NCBI RefSeq assembly: GCF_020544465.1
Contig: NZ_CP066126.1
Location: 1,054,001 to 1,118,000 of the forward strand
Source: Chromobacterium rhizoryzae
GTDB taxonomy: Bacteria > Pseudomonadota > Gammaproteobacteria > Burkholderiales > Chromobacteriaceae
Direction of reading: 5' to 3'
DNA: 64,000 bases
This document shows positions 46,043 to 53,099 of the stretch, piece after piece (positions within the stretch are counted from its first letter, which is position 1; each line of letters begins with the position of its first letter). Position numbers and translations under genes: made by a program. The notes beneath the pieces were generated by a model. That model was given only the letters and a program-made list of their open reading frames with translations, ran no database searches and was not told the DNA's origin.

Positions 46043-47545
46043 ATGGATAGACGTGGATTCATCGGCGCCGGCGCGGCGTTGGCTCTGGTTCCGTTGTTGC
46101 GGCAGGTCTGGGCGGCGCAGCCGCCCGCCGTCGATCACGCGGCGATGGGACATGGCGGCATGGGCGCGGCGGCGGAGACAATGCCGGCCGCGGCCGCTTT
46201 GGGCCTGCCGGCGGGCCTGGCTTTGCCGGCCCTGCCGCTGTTGCGCAACCAGAGCGCCTTGCCCGGCGTGTTCAGCACGGCGCTCAGCGCCGGCGCGCAG
46301 GCGCTGCCGCTGTTGCCCGGCAAGCCCGCCACCGTGTTCTGGAGCTATAACGGCCAGGTGCCGGGGCCGACGATAGAAGTGTTCGAAGGCGACGAATTGC
46401 GGCTGCATTTCGAAAACCGCCTGTCCCAGCCCACCACCATTCATTGGCACGGCCTGCCGATTCCGGCTGACCAGGATGGCAATCCGCAAGACCCGGTGCC
46501 GCCGGGAGGGAGCCGCGAATACCGCTTTACCTTGCCGCAGGGCTGCGCCGGCAGTTACTGGTATCACCCGCACCCGCACGGACATACCGCCGAGCAGGTC
46601 TATAGGGGACTGGCTGGCGTGTTCGTGGTCAAGAGCCGCAGCGATCCGCTGGCGCATCTGCCGGAGCAAAGACTGGTGTTGTCGGACCTGAAGCTGGACG
46701 CCGACGGCAAGATCGCGGCCAATAGCGAAGCCGATCGCATGGACGGCCGCGAAGGCCAGTTCCTGCTGGTCAACGGCGCCTGGCGGCCGCATCTGACGCT
46801 GGGCGTCGGCGAGCGCCAGCGCTGGCGGGTCTGGAACGCCAGCAGCGCGCGCGTGCTCAAGCTGGCCCTGCCCGGCCACGAACTGGAACTGGTGGGCAGC
46901 GACGGCGGCCTGCTGCAGCGGCCGCGACGCATCGACAGCCTGACGCTGCCGCCCGGCGCCCGCGCCGAGCTGGTGGTGACCGGACGCTTCGCGCCCGGCC
47001 ACGGCGCCGGCCTGCTGGCCCTGCCGTATCGGCGCGGCAAGATGATGTCGGCCGAGCAGGACGCGAGCCTGACGCTGCTGGAGCTGCGCCGGGGCGCCGT
47101 CGCCAAAGCCACGGCGCCGCTGCCTGAGCGGCTGCGTGAAATCCGGCCCCTGGGCGCGCCGGCGGTGCGGCGCAGGGTGGTGTTGTCCGAAGACATGGCC
47201 AATCCCGCCGCGATGTTCCTGATCAACGGCAAGACCTTCGACATGGAGCGGGCGGACTTCCTGGGCAAGGTGGGGGCGGTGGAGGAGTGGGAGATCGTGA
47301 ACGAGGCCGATATGGACCACCCCTTCCACATTCACGGCACCCAGTTCCAGGCGCTGGCGCGCCGCAAGGACGGCGTCTGGCGCGAAGAACCGTTCCTGGC
47401 CTGGCGCGACGTGGCCAACGTCTCCGCCGGCGAGACGCTGCGGCTGCGTTTCCGCCAGGACATGCCGGGCCTGCGCATGTTCCATTGCCACATCCTCGAG
47501 CACGAAGACGCGGGGATGATGGGCATGCTGCGGGTGGAGGCCTAG
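46043..47545 (+). CDS. Tat-exported multicopper oxidase
   Basis: 500-aa periplasmic multicopper oxidase of the CueO/CopA/McoA type, probably oxidising Cu(I) or organic substrates. A twin-arginine signal (MDRRGFIGAGAALALVP) starts the protein. The four copper motifs are complete: HWHG (134-137), WYHPHPHG (about 172-179), HPFHIHG (about 425-431) and HCHILEHEDAGMM (about 480). A short Met/His-rich start of the mature chain (HAAMGHGGMG) could bind copper. GGGGAG lies 9 nt before ATG 46043. It precedes a CsoR-type gene. Confidence 0.94.
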   Translation: MDRRGFIGAGAALALVPLLRQVWAAQPPAVDHAAMGHGGMGAAAETMPAAAALGLPAGLALPALPLLRNQSALPGVFSTALSAGAQALPLLPGKPATVFWSYNGQVPGPTIEVFEGDELRLHFENRLSQPTTIHWHGLPIPADQDGNPQDPVPPGGSREYRFTLPQGCAGSYWYHPHPHGHTAEQVYRGLAGVFVVKSRSDPLAHLPEQRLVLSDLKLDADGKIAANSEADRMDGREGQFLLVNGAWRPHLTLGVGERQRWRVWNASSARVLKLALPGHELELVGSDGGLLQRPRRIDSLTLPPGARAELVVTGRFAPGHGAGLLALPYRRGKMMSAEQDASLTLLELRRGAVAKATAPLPERLREIRPLGAPAVRRRVVLSEDMANPAAMFLINGKTFDMERADFLGKVGAVEEWEIVNEADMDHPFHIHGTQFQALARRKDGVWREEPFLAWRDVANVSAGETLRLRFRQDMPGLRMFHCHILEHEDAGMMGMLRVEA

Positions 47546-47636
47546 GCGGCCGCGCGCAACTGCGTCACAATGGCCGCAGCCCGGCCCGCCGGACGGCGGC
47601 CGGGCTCGCTTTGAACCCGCTTGGATTAGGATGGAC

Positions 47637-47963
47637 ATGACGCAAGAAAAACCGCAGGACGGCTGTTGTGACGCAGCGGCCCCGCTTTCCGACAAAACCG
47701 TGGTGCAGCCGGGCAAGAGCGCGCTGATCAAGCGTTTGGCGCGCATCGAGGGTCAGGTGCGCGGCATCAGCGGCATGGTGGAGGCGGACCGTTATTGCGT
47801 GGACATCCTGACCCAGGTGGCCGCGGTCAAATCGGCGCTGGACGCGGTGTCGATGCAATTGCTGGAAAATCACATGAAAGGCTGCGTGGCGCGCGCGCTG
47901 CATCAGGGCGACGCCACCGGCATGGTCACCGAACTGATAGACGTGGTCAAAAAAGTGCGCTGA
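47637..47963 (+). CDS. CsoR/FrmR-family metal-sensing repressor
   Basis: 108-aa all-helical repressor of the CsoR family. It shows KRLARIEGQVRGISGMVEADRYC and the C-H-C copper site C54, H79, C83 (YCVDIL, ENHMKGC), as in Cu(I) sensors. The N-terminus has an extra CC pair (DGCCDAA). I prefer the ATG at 47637 (AGGA five bases upstream); an ATG at 47631 is in frame. Following the multicopper oxidase by about 90 bases, it probably represses this copper unit through the dyad at 45998-46016. Confidence 0.9.
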   Translation: MTQEKPQDGCCDAAAPLSDKTVVQPGKSALIKRLARIEGQVRGISGMVEADRYCVDILTQVAAVKSALDAVSMQLLENHMKGCVARALHQGDATGMVTELIDVVKKVR

Positions 47964-47988
47964 GCCGCGTCGCCGCAAAGGAATGCAT

Positions 47989-48291
47989 ATGAAAACCCCG
48001 CTCGCCGTCCTGTTGTCCCTCGCTTCCGCGCTGGCCGCGGCGGGGCCGATTCCGTTCGAGGTCTACATCAAGCTGCACAAGGGCATGTCCGAGGCCGAAC
48101 TGGTGTCCCAGGCCGGCGCGCCCGATTACAGCAGCAACGGCCCCACGGTCAAAACCAAGGACGCCAACGCGGTGGTGGAAACCAGCACCCGCTCGCTGTC
48201 CTGGCTCGCCAACGACGCCGTGCCCTATACCACCACGGTGACGCTGAGCAATGGGGTGGTGGTGGATATCTCCCGCGACAAAAAGCTCTGA
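47989..48291 (+). CDS. Small exported protein, SmpA/OmlA-like
   Basis: 100-aa protein with a Sec signal peptide (residues 1-19) and a short mature domain with KLHKGMSEAELVSQAGAPDYSS, the kind of motif seen in BamE/SmpA and DUF2845-type small periplasmic folds, then a beta-hairpin (YTTTVTLSNGVVVDISRD). Start at 47989: AAAGGA lies 6 nt upstream. It lies 25 bases after the csoR-type gene and may be in its operon. The stop codon TGA is also the target duplication of a MITE-like element. Confidence 0.75.
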   Translation: MKTPLAVLLSLASALAAAGPIPFEVYIKLHKGMSEAELVSQAGAPDYSSNGPTVKTKDANAVVETSTRSLSWLANDAVPYTTTVTLSNGVVVDISRDKKL

Positions 48292-48430
48292 GAACCTGTT
48301 CAAGGTCTGCTGCGCGTCGTGAAGCGTTGTACGGCGAGTACGAGCTCAGAATGCTCATGTACCTCCCTCGTACATTTCGCTTTTTCGCTCGTTTTCGCCT
48401 TGCCTCGCCCTCGCTTGCGAGGCTTTGAAC
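48292..48430 (+). repeat. MITE-like element, copy 5
   Basis: About 139-bp copy with intact left end GAACCTGTTCAAGGTCT joined directly to the TGA stop of the previous gene. The right end is eroded (GGCTTTGAACCGCGAC), so the second duplication cannot be seen. The core GCTCATGTACCTCCCTCGTA matches other copies. Confidence 0.75.
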
Positions 48431-48506
48431 CGCGACTTGGGGCGGATTCCGAATCCCGTCTTCGCCACAGCCTTGCCGCCATTCCGCGCGGAAGCCCCTG
48501 ATTTAT

Positions 48507-48535
48507 TTGCCTGCCGCCGGCTTAACGCGTAGAAT
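48507..48535 (+). promoter_or_regulatory. Sigma-70 promoter of the rpsF operon
   Basis: TTGCCT and TAGAAT with a 17-base spacer, predicting a start near 48542 and a 63-nt leader. Confidence 0.6.
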
Positions 48536-48554
48536 GCTGCGGTTTCAACCCCTT

Positions 48555-48581
48555 GCCTTTTGCAACTGCATGGCAAAAGGC
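48555..48581 (+). promoter_or_regulatory. Leader hairpin of the rpsF operon
   Basis: GCCTTTTGC and GCAAAAGGC form a 9-bp stem with a 9-base loop, 13 bases before the AAGGAG of rpsF. rpsF leaders in many bacteria bind the S6:S18 pair for feedback control; the loop here lacks a clear match to that motif, so the role is inferred from position only. Confidence 0.4.
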
Positions 48582-48604
48582 TTCAATAGCCACAAGGAGT
48601 TAAC

Positions 48605-48982
48605 ATGCGTCATTACGAAATCGTGTTCATCGTCCACCCGGACCAGAGCGAACAGGTTCCGGCCATGATCGAGCGCTACAAGGGCATGGTTCTGGCCGCT
48701 GAGGGCAAGATCCACCGTCTGGAAGACTGGGGCCGCCGTCAACTGGCTTACCCGATCCAGAAGCTGCACAAGGCTCACTACGTTCTGATGAACGTAGAGT
48801 GCCAGTCCGAGACCCTGGCCGAAATCGAACACGCCTTCAAGTTCAACGACGCTGTTCTGCGTCACCTGACCATCAAGCTGGAGCGCGCGGTTACCGAAGC
48901 GTCCCCGATGATGAAGGACGAAAAGGCCAAGAACCTGCTGGATGCCCAGCAGCCGGCAGCCGAGGCTGAAGCTTCCGCCTAA
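48605..48982 (+). CDS. rpsF: 30S ribosomal protein S6
   Basis: 125-aa S6, binding S18 and 16S rRNA in the platform of the small subunit. It starts MRHYEIVFIVHPDQSEQVP, contains GRRQLAYPIQKLHKAHYVLMNVE, and ends in an acidic/alanine-rich tail typical of S6. AAGGAG lies upstream. First gene of rpsF-priB-rpsR-rplI. Confidence 0.98.
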   Translation: MRHYEIVFIVHPDQSEQVPAMIERYKGMVLAAEGKIHRLEDWGRRQLAYPIQKLHKAHYVLMNVECQSETLAEIEHAFKFNDAVLRHLTIKLERAVTEASPMMKDEKAKNLLDAQQPAAEAEASA

Positions 48983-48999
48983 TTGGCCGGAGCAAAGTC

Positions 49000-49299
49000 T
49001 TGCAGAACCGTCTGGCGCTGACCGCCACGGTCGACCGAGAGGATGCGCTGAGATACACGCCCGCCGGCTTGCCGGTGTTGGAAATGTGGCTCAAGCATCA
49101 GTCCAGACAGACAGCTCACGGTTTTGATCGGGATGTGGCCTGCGAAATACAGGCCGTGCTGATAGGCGAAGACGCCCGGAAGTTTTCCGGGAAACTGGCG
49201 GGAAACACGGTGAATCTCACCGGCTTTCTGTCCCAGCGCAGCCTCAGGAATCCGCGGTTAGTGCTCAATATCGAATATGTTGAATTTGTAAAAGGTTAG
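49000..49299 (+). CDS. priB: Primosomal replication protein N (PriB)
   Basis: 99-aa OB-fold, SSB-like protein of the PriA-PriB restart primosome. It shows NRLALTATVDREDALRYTPAGLPVLEMWLKHQS and a C-terminal NTVNLTGFLSQRS, as in betaproteobacterial PriB. It starts at TTG (49000) with GGAG seven bases upstream. It lies between rpsF and rpsR as usual. Confidence 0.93.
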   Translation: MQNRLALTATVDREDALRYTPAGLPVLEMWLKHQSRQTAHGFDRDVACEIQAVLIGEDARKFSGKLAGNTVNLTGFLSQRSLRNPRLVLNIEYVEFVKG

Positions 49300-49304
49300 T
49301 CAAA

Positions 49305-49532
49305 ATGGCTCGTCAACTCTTCAAGCGCAAGAAGTTCTGCCGCTTCACGGCAGAAGGCATCAAGGAAATCGACTACAAATCCGTTGATCTCCTGAAAGAC
49401 TTCATCGCCGAAAACGGCAAAATCATTCCGGCTCGCATCACCGGCACCAAGGCCCGCTACCAGCGTCAGCTGACCACCGCTATCAAGCGTGCTCGCTTCC
49501 TGGCCTTCCTGCCGTACACCGACCAGCACTAA
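49305..49532 (+). CDS. rpsR: 30S ribosomal protein S18
   Basis: 75-aa S18; RRNA- and S6-binding protein with the conserved KFCRFTAEGIKEIDYKSVDLLKDF and the signature GKIIPARITGTKARYQRQL. It starts 5 bases after priB. Confidence 0.98.
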   Translation: MARQLFKRKKFCRFTAEGIKEIDYKSVDLLKDFIAENGKIIPARITGTKARYQRQLTTAIKRARFLAFLPYTDQH

Positions 49533-49554
49533 GCCGGGAAAAGGAACTTAAAAG

Positions 49555-50004
49555 ATGCAAATCATTCTGCTCGAAAAAGTTGCCAACCTGGGTCAACTGG
49601 GTGATGTGGTTAAAGTCAAGGATGGTTACGGTCGTAACTTCCTGATCCCGCAAGGCAAAGCCAAGCGCGCTACCGAAGCCAACCTGAAACAGTTCGAAGC
49701 TCGTCGCGCCGAACTGGAAGCCAAGCAAGCCGAGATCCTGGCCGACGCCAAGGTCCGCGCCGAGAAGCTGAACGAAGCCGTTGTCACCATCGCTCAGAAA
49801 GCCGGCGTTGACGGCCGTCTGTTCGGTTCCGTGACCAACGCCGACGTGGCTGAAGCCGTGACCGCCTTCGGCGTTGCGGTTAAGCGCACCGAAGTTCGCC
49901 TGCCGAACGGCCCGTTCAAGGCCATCGGCGAGTACGACATCGAGATCGCTCTGCATCACGACGTCGTGACCCCGATCAAGATCGTGGTGGTTGCCGAAGC
50001 TTAA
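49555..50004 (+). CDS. rplI: 50S ribosomal protein L9
   Basis: 149-aa L9: N-terminal 23S rRNA-binding domain (MQIILLEKVANLGQLGDVV, signature KDGYGRNFLIPQGKA), a connecting helix and a C-terminal domain ending in IKIVVVAEA. Last gene of the operon, followed by a strong terminator. Codon use is clearly biased toward highly expressed codons. Confidence 0.98.
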   Translation: MQIILLEKVANLGQLGDVVKVKDGYGRNFLIPQGKAKRATEANLKQFEARRAELEAKQAEILADAKVRAEKLNEAVVTIAQKAGVDGRLFGSVTNADVAEAVTAFGVAVKRTEVRLPNGPFKAIGEYDIEIALHHDVVTPIKIVVVAEA

Positions 50005-50030
50005 TTCCTGTTTTCAGGAACGCTTTATCA

Positions 50031-50061
50031 AAAAGCCCGCTCATTCGAGCGGGCTTTTTGT
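50031..50061. terminator. Bidirectional terminator after rplI
   Basis: AAAAGCCCGCTC-ATTC-GAGCGGGCTTTTTG, with an A run before and a T run after, between convergent rplI and the DUF2322 gene. Confidence 0.92.
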
Positions 50062-50084
50062 TTGGGCGCGCGCCGGGGCGCGGA

Positions 50085-50420
50085 TCAATCGTCCTGGCTC
50101 AGCACCAGGCGCGCGCGCAAGCCGGGCGCGTCGGCCTCGGCGATGGACAGCAGGCGGTCGATATTGGGGTGTTTTCCCGGATTGGCGCGCGCGTCCGGCG
50201 TGTGTTCGGCGTAAAGCGCCAGTCCCTCGCGCGCGGCCTTGCGGTCGATATGGCCGTGGGTCTTGATCAGGGCGTGGTAGACGCGCACCGAGCCGGCGGT
50301 GCCGGGCTGATTGTCCAGCCGGCCGACCGGCTCGCCGCTGGCGTCCAGCAGCACGATGGCGCGAATGTCGTCGACGGCGGGCAGGGTGTTGAGGATGTCC
50401 TTGAAAGCGCTTGCTTGCAT
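50085..50420 (-). CDS. DUF2322 family protein
   Basis: 111-aa cytoplasmic protein matching the DUF2322 pattern: FKDILNTLPAVDDIRAIVLLDASG, then GTAGSVRVYHAL and the highly conserved EGLALYAEHTPDARANPGKHPNIDRLL. Function unknown. AGGAAAC lies upstream of the ATG. Its promoter must lie in the 460-base gap that also carries the sigma-54 elements. Confidence 0.85.
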   Translation of the reverse strand: MQASAFKDILNTLPAVDDIRAIVLLDASGEPVGRLDNQPGTAGSVRVYHALIKTHGHIDRKAAREGLALYAEHTPDARANPGKHPNIDRLLSIAEADAPGLRARLVLSQDD

Positions 50421-50586
50421 GATGTGTTTCCTATTGTCGTTATCGTGGCGGGCCGCCGGGGCGGCCCGTTGAGGGGGCGTTGCGCATGGGCCGCGGCGTT
50501 GGGCCGGGCCGGATGCAAGACCGTTCCAGTGTAGCCGGGTATTAGGCGGCGGGCCGGCTGAGAAAGTTCAGCCGGCTGCCGCGCGT

Positions 50587-50663
50587 TGCACATTTTTGGT
50601 GCGGCCGCTCGGCCGTCTTGCCTTGATTTGGTGCAATGTATGCCGGCAGCTCTTCATTACACC
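50587..50663 (+). promoter_or_regulatory. NtrC-like upstream activator sites
   Basis: TGCACATTTTTGGTGCG (50587-50603) matches 10 of 12 defined bases of the NtrC site TGCACC-N5-GGTGCA. A second cluster has GGTGCAATG (50630-50638) and its near-complement CATTACACC (50655-50663). They lie about 95-170 bases before the sigma-54 start point, the usual enhancer distance. Confidence 0.55.
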
Positions 50664-50700
50664 ATGCTTTGGATGATTTTGTGTTGCGAATTTGTTAATG

Positions 50701-50713
50701 AATCAAAGGCTTG
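50701..50713 (+). promoter_or_regulatory. IHF-type site
   Basis: AATCAA-AGGC-TTG fits the IHF consensus WATCAA-N4-TTR fully. It lies between the activator sites and the -24/-12 promoter, where IHF bends DNA in sigma-54 systems. Confidence 0.6.
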
Positions 50714-50730
50714 GCCTGTGATTGTTAACT

Positions 50731-50746
50731 TGGCACGGCAATTGCT
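50731..50746 (+). promoter_or_regulatory. Sigma-54 (RpoN) -24/-12 promoter
   Basis: TGGCACG-GCAA-TTGCT matches the RpoN consensus TGGCACG-N4-TTGCW at every defined base, with GG and GC exactly 12 bases apart. The predicted start is near 50757. Confidence 0.85.
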
Positions 50747-50756
50747 AACTATAAAG

Positions 50757-50878
50757 CGATCTGGTGACGTCAGGGCATGGCCCGGCGTCTCGCGCCAGTC
50801 TCCAAAGGGGATAAGAGAGCGGCAAAGCCGCCTTGGATCGGGGTCGATCGGCGAAGCCGGCGACCCCGTTTCATTTTC
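50757..50878 (+). ncRNA. Candidate sigma-54-dependent small RNA
   Basis: About 120-nt transcript predicted from the RpoN promoter to a hairpin terminator (GGGGTCG 50840-50846 / CGACCCC 50861-50867, inner stem CGGC-GAA-GCCG, tail GTTTCATTTT). A second hairpin GCGGC-AAA-GCCGC precedes it, and a probably single-stranded purine-rich stretch (AAAGGGGATAAGAGAG) lies between the structures, which could pair with pyrimidine-rich targets. No reading frame with a ribosome site is found: the ATG at 50777 opens only into the antisense of the next gene. By promoter logic it resembles NrsZ or CrcZ of pseudomonads, but not in sequence that I can see. Confidence 0.65.
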
Positions 50879-50884
50879 AGCGTA

Positions 50885-51436
50885 TCAGGGCTGCTCGCCC
50901 ACCAGATAGCGCTGGCTCATCCGCTTGAAGTGCTCGCTGCCGGCCTGGCGCAAGCATTCGAACAGCACCATCTCCTTGCTGACGATGACGGCTCCGGCAT
51001 CGCGCATCCTTTGCAAGCCCAGTTCAATGTCGGACGCCTTGCGGCTGGACACCGCGTCCGCCACCACGAAGACCCGCTTATCCAGCTCCAGCAGTTCCAG
51101 CACGGTTTGCAGCACGCAAACATGCGCTTCCATGCCGCAGACGATGACTTGCGGCCGGGCCAGCACGGCGTCCGGCAGACAGTGGGCGGCGACGCAGGAA
51201 AAATGGGTCTTCTCGACCACCTTGGGTTCCGGCGCCTGGGCGAGCAGCTCGGGCAGGGTGTGGCCCAGGCCGCGCGGATATTGCTCCGAGAACACCACCG
51301 GCAGGCCATGGTCGCCGGCCACGCTGATCAGCCAGCGGCAGCGCGCCGCCATGCCGGCCGCGTCGACGACCGCCGGCGCGAGTTTTTCCTGGACGTCCAC
51401 CACCAGCAGGCTGGCCAACTCCTTGTGCATCAGCAT
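50885..51436 (-). CDS. Isochorismatase-family hydrolase
   Basis: 183-aa cysteine hydrolase of the isochorismatase/YcaC fold. Catalytic Asp in SLLVVDVQEKLAP, Lys in VVEKTHFSC, and nucleophile Cys in VCGMEAHVCVLQTV (a cis-peptide site next to it). The start at ATG 51434-51436 has AAGGAG 6 nt upstream; a longer frame from 51529 is not needed. Substrate unknown: YcaC-like members are not true isochorismatases. It is convergent with the candidate small RNA, whose end meets its stop. Confidence 0.9.
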   Translation of the reverse strand: MLMHKELASLLVVDVQEKLAPAVVDAAGMAARCRWLISVAGDHGLPVVFSEQYPRGLGHTLPELLAQAPEPKVVEKTHFSCVAAHCLPDAVLARPQVIVCGMEAHVCVLQTVLELLELDKRVFVVADAVSSRKASDIELGLQRMRDAGAVIVSKEMVLFECLRQAGSEHFKRMSQRYLVGEQP

Positions 51437-51606
51437 AATGCGCTCCTTGGGGCGTGTGAGGGGTTTGTCGCAGCATTCAGGATACCTGTTTTGACGTGGG
51501 CTTGCGCCGCGCTGAAATCCTTTTGTCATTTTCGCTTGCCGGCCTTATCCCGTTCCGTTGATGATGACTCAAAGGCCGAATCGCAATAATCGACAGGAGG
51601 TGAATC

Positions 51607-52110
51607 GTGGATGGACTGCATATCCGCAAGGTGGAGCCGGAAGACGCGCCCGTCTTGGCGGCGATGATGGTGTTGGAGGAGGTGGTGGCCAATACTTTGC
51701 AACTGCCCTACCAATCGGTTGAAGACTGGCGGCGGAAGCTGGCGCACACGCCGCCGCATGTGCATTCCCTGGTGGCCTGCAACGCCGAAGGGCGGGTGAT
51801 AGGCAATGCCGGCCTGATAGGCGACGAGCGTCCGCGCATCCGGCACGCGGCCAGCCTGTTCATCGTCGTGCATCCGGACTGGCACGGCCGCGGCGTGGGC
51901 TCCGCCTTGTTGCGGGCGCTGCTGGAGCTGGCCGACAACTGGTTGGGATTGTTGCGGGTGGAGCTGGCGGTGGTGCACGACAACGAGCCGGCGATCGCCC
52001 TGTATCGCAAATTCGGTTTCGAACTGGAAGGGCGACGGCGGATGGAGCAACTGCGCGCCGGCCGTTATGAAGACACCTTGATCATGGCGCGTTTGCGGCG
52101 GCCGGAATGA
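51607..52110 (+). CDS. GNAT acetyltransferase, YhhY/AaaT-like
   Basis: 167-aa acetyltransferase closely resembling E. coli YhhY (L-amino acid N-acetyltransferase): NTLQLPYQSVEDWRRKL, HSLVACNAEGRVIGNAGL, acetyl-CoA loop VHPDWHGRGVGSALLRALLELADNWLGLLRVELAVVHDNEPAIALYRKFGFELEG. The start is a GTG (51607) behind a consensus AGGAGGTG. Substrate by analogy: methionine, phenylalanine or analogues; not proven here. Confidence 0.88.
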   Translation: MDGLHIRKVEPEDAPVLAAMMVLEEVVANTLQLPYQSVEDWRRKLAHTPPHVHSLVACNAEGRVIGNAGLIGDERPRIRHAASLFIVVHPDWHGRGVGSALLRALLELADNWLGLLRVELAVVHDNEPAIALYRKFGFELEGRRRMEQLRAGRYEDTLIMARLRRPE

Positions 52111-52113
52111 CGA

Positions 52114-52135
52114 AGCGCCCGCGTGGGCGGGCGCT
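52114..52135. terminator. Hairpin between convergent GNAT and peptide genes
   Basis: AGCGCCCGC-GTGG-GCGGGCGCT. Strong stem but no T run. Confidence 0.4.
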
Positions 52136-52150
52136 GGCGCGGCTGCGTGC

Positions 52151-52315
52151 TTATTTGCCGGCGGCGTCCTGCGCTTGCGGCGCCGGTTGCTGCGTTTGCA
52201 GCTGAGCGTCCATGCGCGCGCGCATTTCCCACATATTGGACAATCCTTCGCCGGCCATCGCGGCGCCGGATAGCAGGATCAGGGACAGGGTGGTCAGTAC
52301 GGTTTTCTTCAGCAT
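52151..52315 (-). CDS. Small secreted peptide, family copy 1
   Basis: 54-aa precursor: signal peptide LKKTVLTTLSLILLSGAAMA, then a mature chain of about 33 residues (GEGLSNMWEMRARMDAQLQ, then a Gln/Pro/Ala tail). It is the most divergent of four tandem relatives; SNMWEMRARM replaces the common NAREMRERM. GAAAGGAAA lies 6 nt before the ATG. Last of the array and convergent with the GNAT gene. No known family; not cationic enough for a typical bacteriocin and no double-glycine leader. Confidence 0.75.
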   Translation of the reverse strand: MLKKTVLTTLSLILLSGAAMAGEGLSNMWEMRARMDAQLQTQQPAPQAQDAAGK

Positions 52316-52558
52316 GATGTTTCCTTTCATGGCAAATCGACCGGTCGACCGGCTCGGCGCAGGGCGTCGACGGAGGTCGGCTGCGGGCCTGGCGAAGCCT
52401 GTCGCTGTTTGGGCGGCCTGCATCGCCATTGAATTCTAGTGAAGGCAGGGACTTTGTCCGGCCATGGCGGTGATCAATTTGCAAACGAGTGTGAATCGCG
52501 TTTCGCGGGGCCTGGCCTCCCGCCGCGGAGCGCGGGCGGGAGGGGGCGGTTCGCCATC

Positions 52559-52744
52559 TTAGCTGGCGGATTGGCTGGTCTGAGCGCCGGCTGCCGCGCT
52601 TGGCTGCGCGGCGGTTTGCTTGGCGGCGATCTGGGCCTCCATGCGCTCGCGCATTTCACGGGCGTTGCTGGCGCCTTCGCCGCCGGCCATGGCTGCGCCG
52701 GACAGAATGATCAGGGACAGCGCGGTGAGTACGGTCTTTTTCAT
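52559..52744 (-). CDS. Small secreted peptide, family copy 2
   Basis: 61-aa precursor: signal peptide KKTVLTALSLIILSGAAMA, then GGEGASNAREMRERMEAQIA and an Ala/Gln/Ser-rich tail longer than in its sisters. AAAGGAAA lies before the ATG. A GC-rich hairpin (52517-52542) follows it and may end transcription before copy 1, which lies 243 bases further on. Confidence 0.78.
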   Translation of the reverse strand: MKKTVLTALSLIILSGAAMAGGEGASNAREMRERMEAQIAAKQTAAQPSAAAGAQTSQSAS

Positions 52745-52896
52745 GATGGTTTCCTTTCATTGCGATCTTGCCGGGGCCGGACTTGCTGCATCCGGCGGCA
52801 GGGCTTGAGTCGACATTCTATGGCGGGCTTTGCCGCAGTGCGGTAAACGATTGTGAGCGTGTGCTAATGAGTTTTGACGGCGTTTACAAAGCCGGA

Positions 52897-53067
52897 TTAT
52901 CGGCCGGCCTGGCTGGTTTGAGGCGCTGTCGGCGCTTGCTTGGCGGCGATCTGGGCGTTCATGCGTTCGCGCATTTCACGGGCGTTGCCGGCGCCTTCGC
53001 CGCCGGCCGTGGCGGCACCGGACAGAACGATCAGGGACAGGGCTGCGATAAGGCTGTGTTTCAACAT
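52897..53067 (-). CDS. Small secreted peptide, family copy 3
   Basis: 56-aa precursor translated by hand from ATG 53065-53067 to TAA 52897-52899: signal peptide LKHSLIAALSLIVLSGAATA, mature GGEGAGNAREMRERMNAQIA plus a short Ala/Pro/Gln tail. AAGGAATT lies before the ATG. Only 32 bases separate it from copy 4, so the two are probably cotranscribed. Confidence 0.75.
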   Translation of the reverse strand: MLKHSLIAALSLIVLSGAATAGGEGAGNAREMRERMNAQIAAKQAPTAPQTSQAGR

Positions 53068-53099
53068 GGTGAATTCCTTGTAAAGTGTGGGATGGGCGC

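Noticed and set aside
50777..51589. A plus-strand frame beginning within the candidate small RNA
   Set aside because: It has no ribosome site, passes through the terminator hairpin and then runs antisense to the isochorismatase-family gene.
52320..52560. A fifth peptide-family copy between copies 1 and 2
   Set aside because: The 243-base gap was read in all minus-strand frames; there is no signal peptide or NAREMRERM-like core, only a GC hairpin at 52517-52542.
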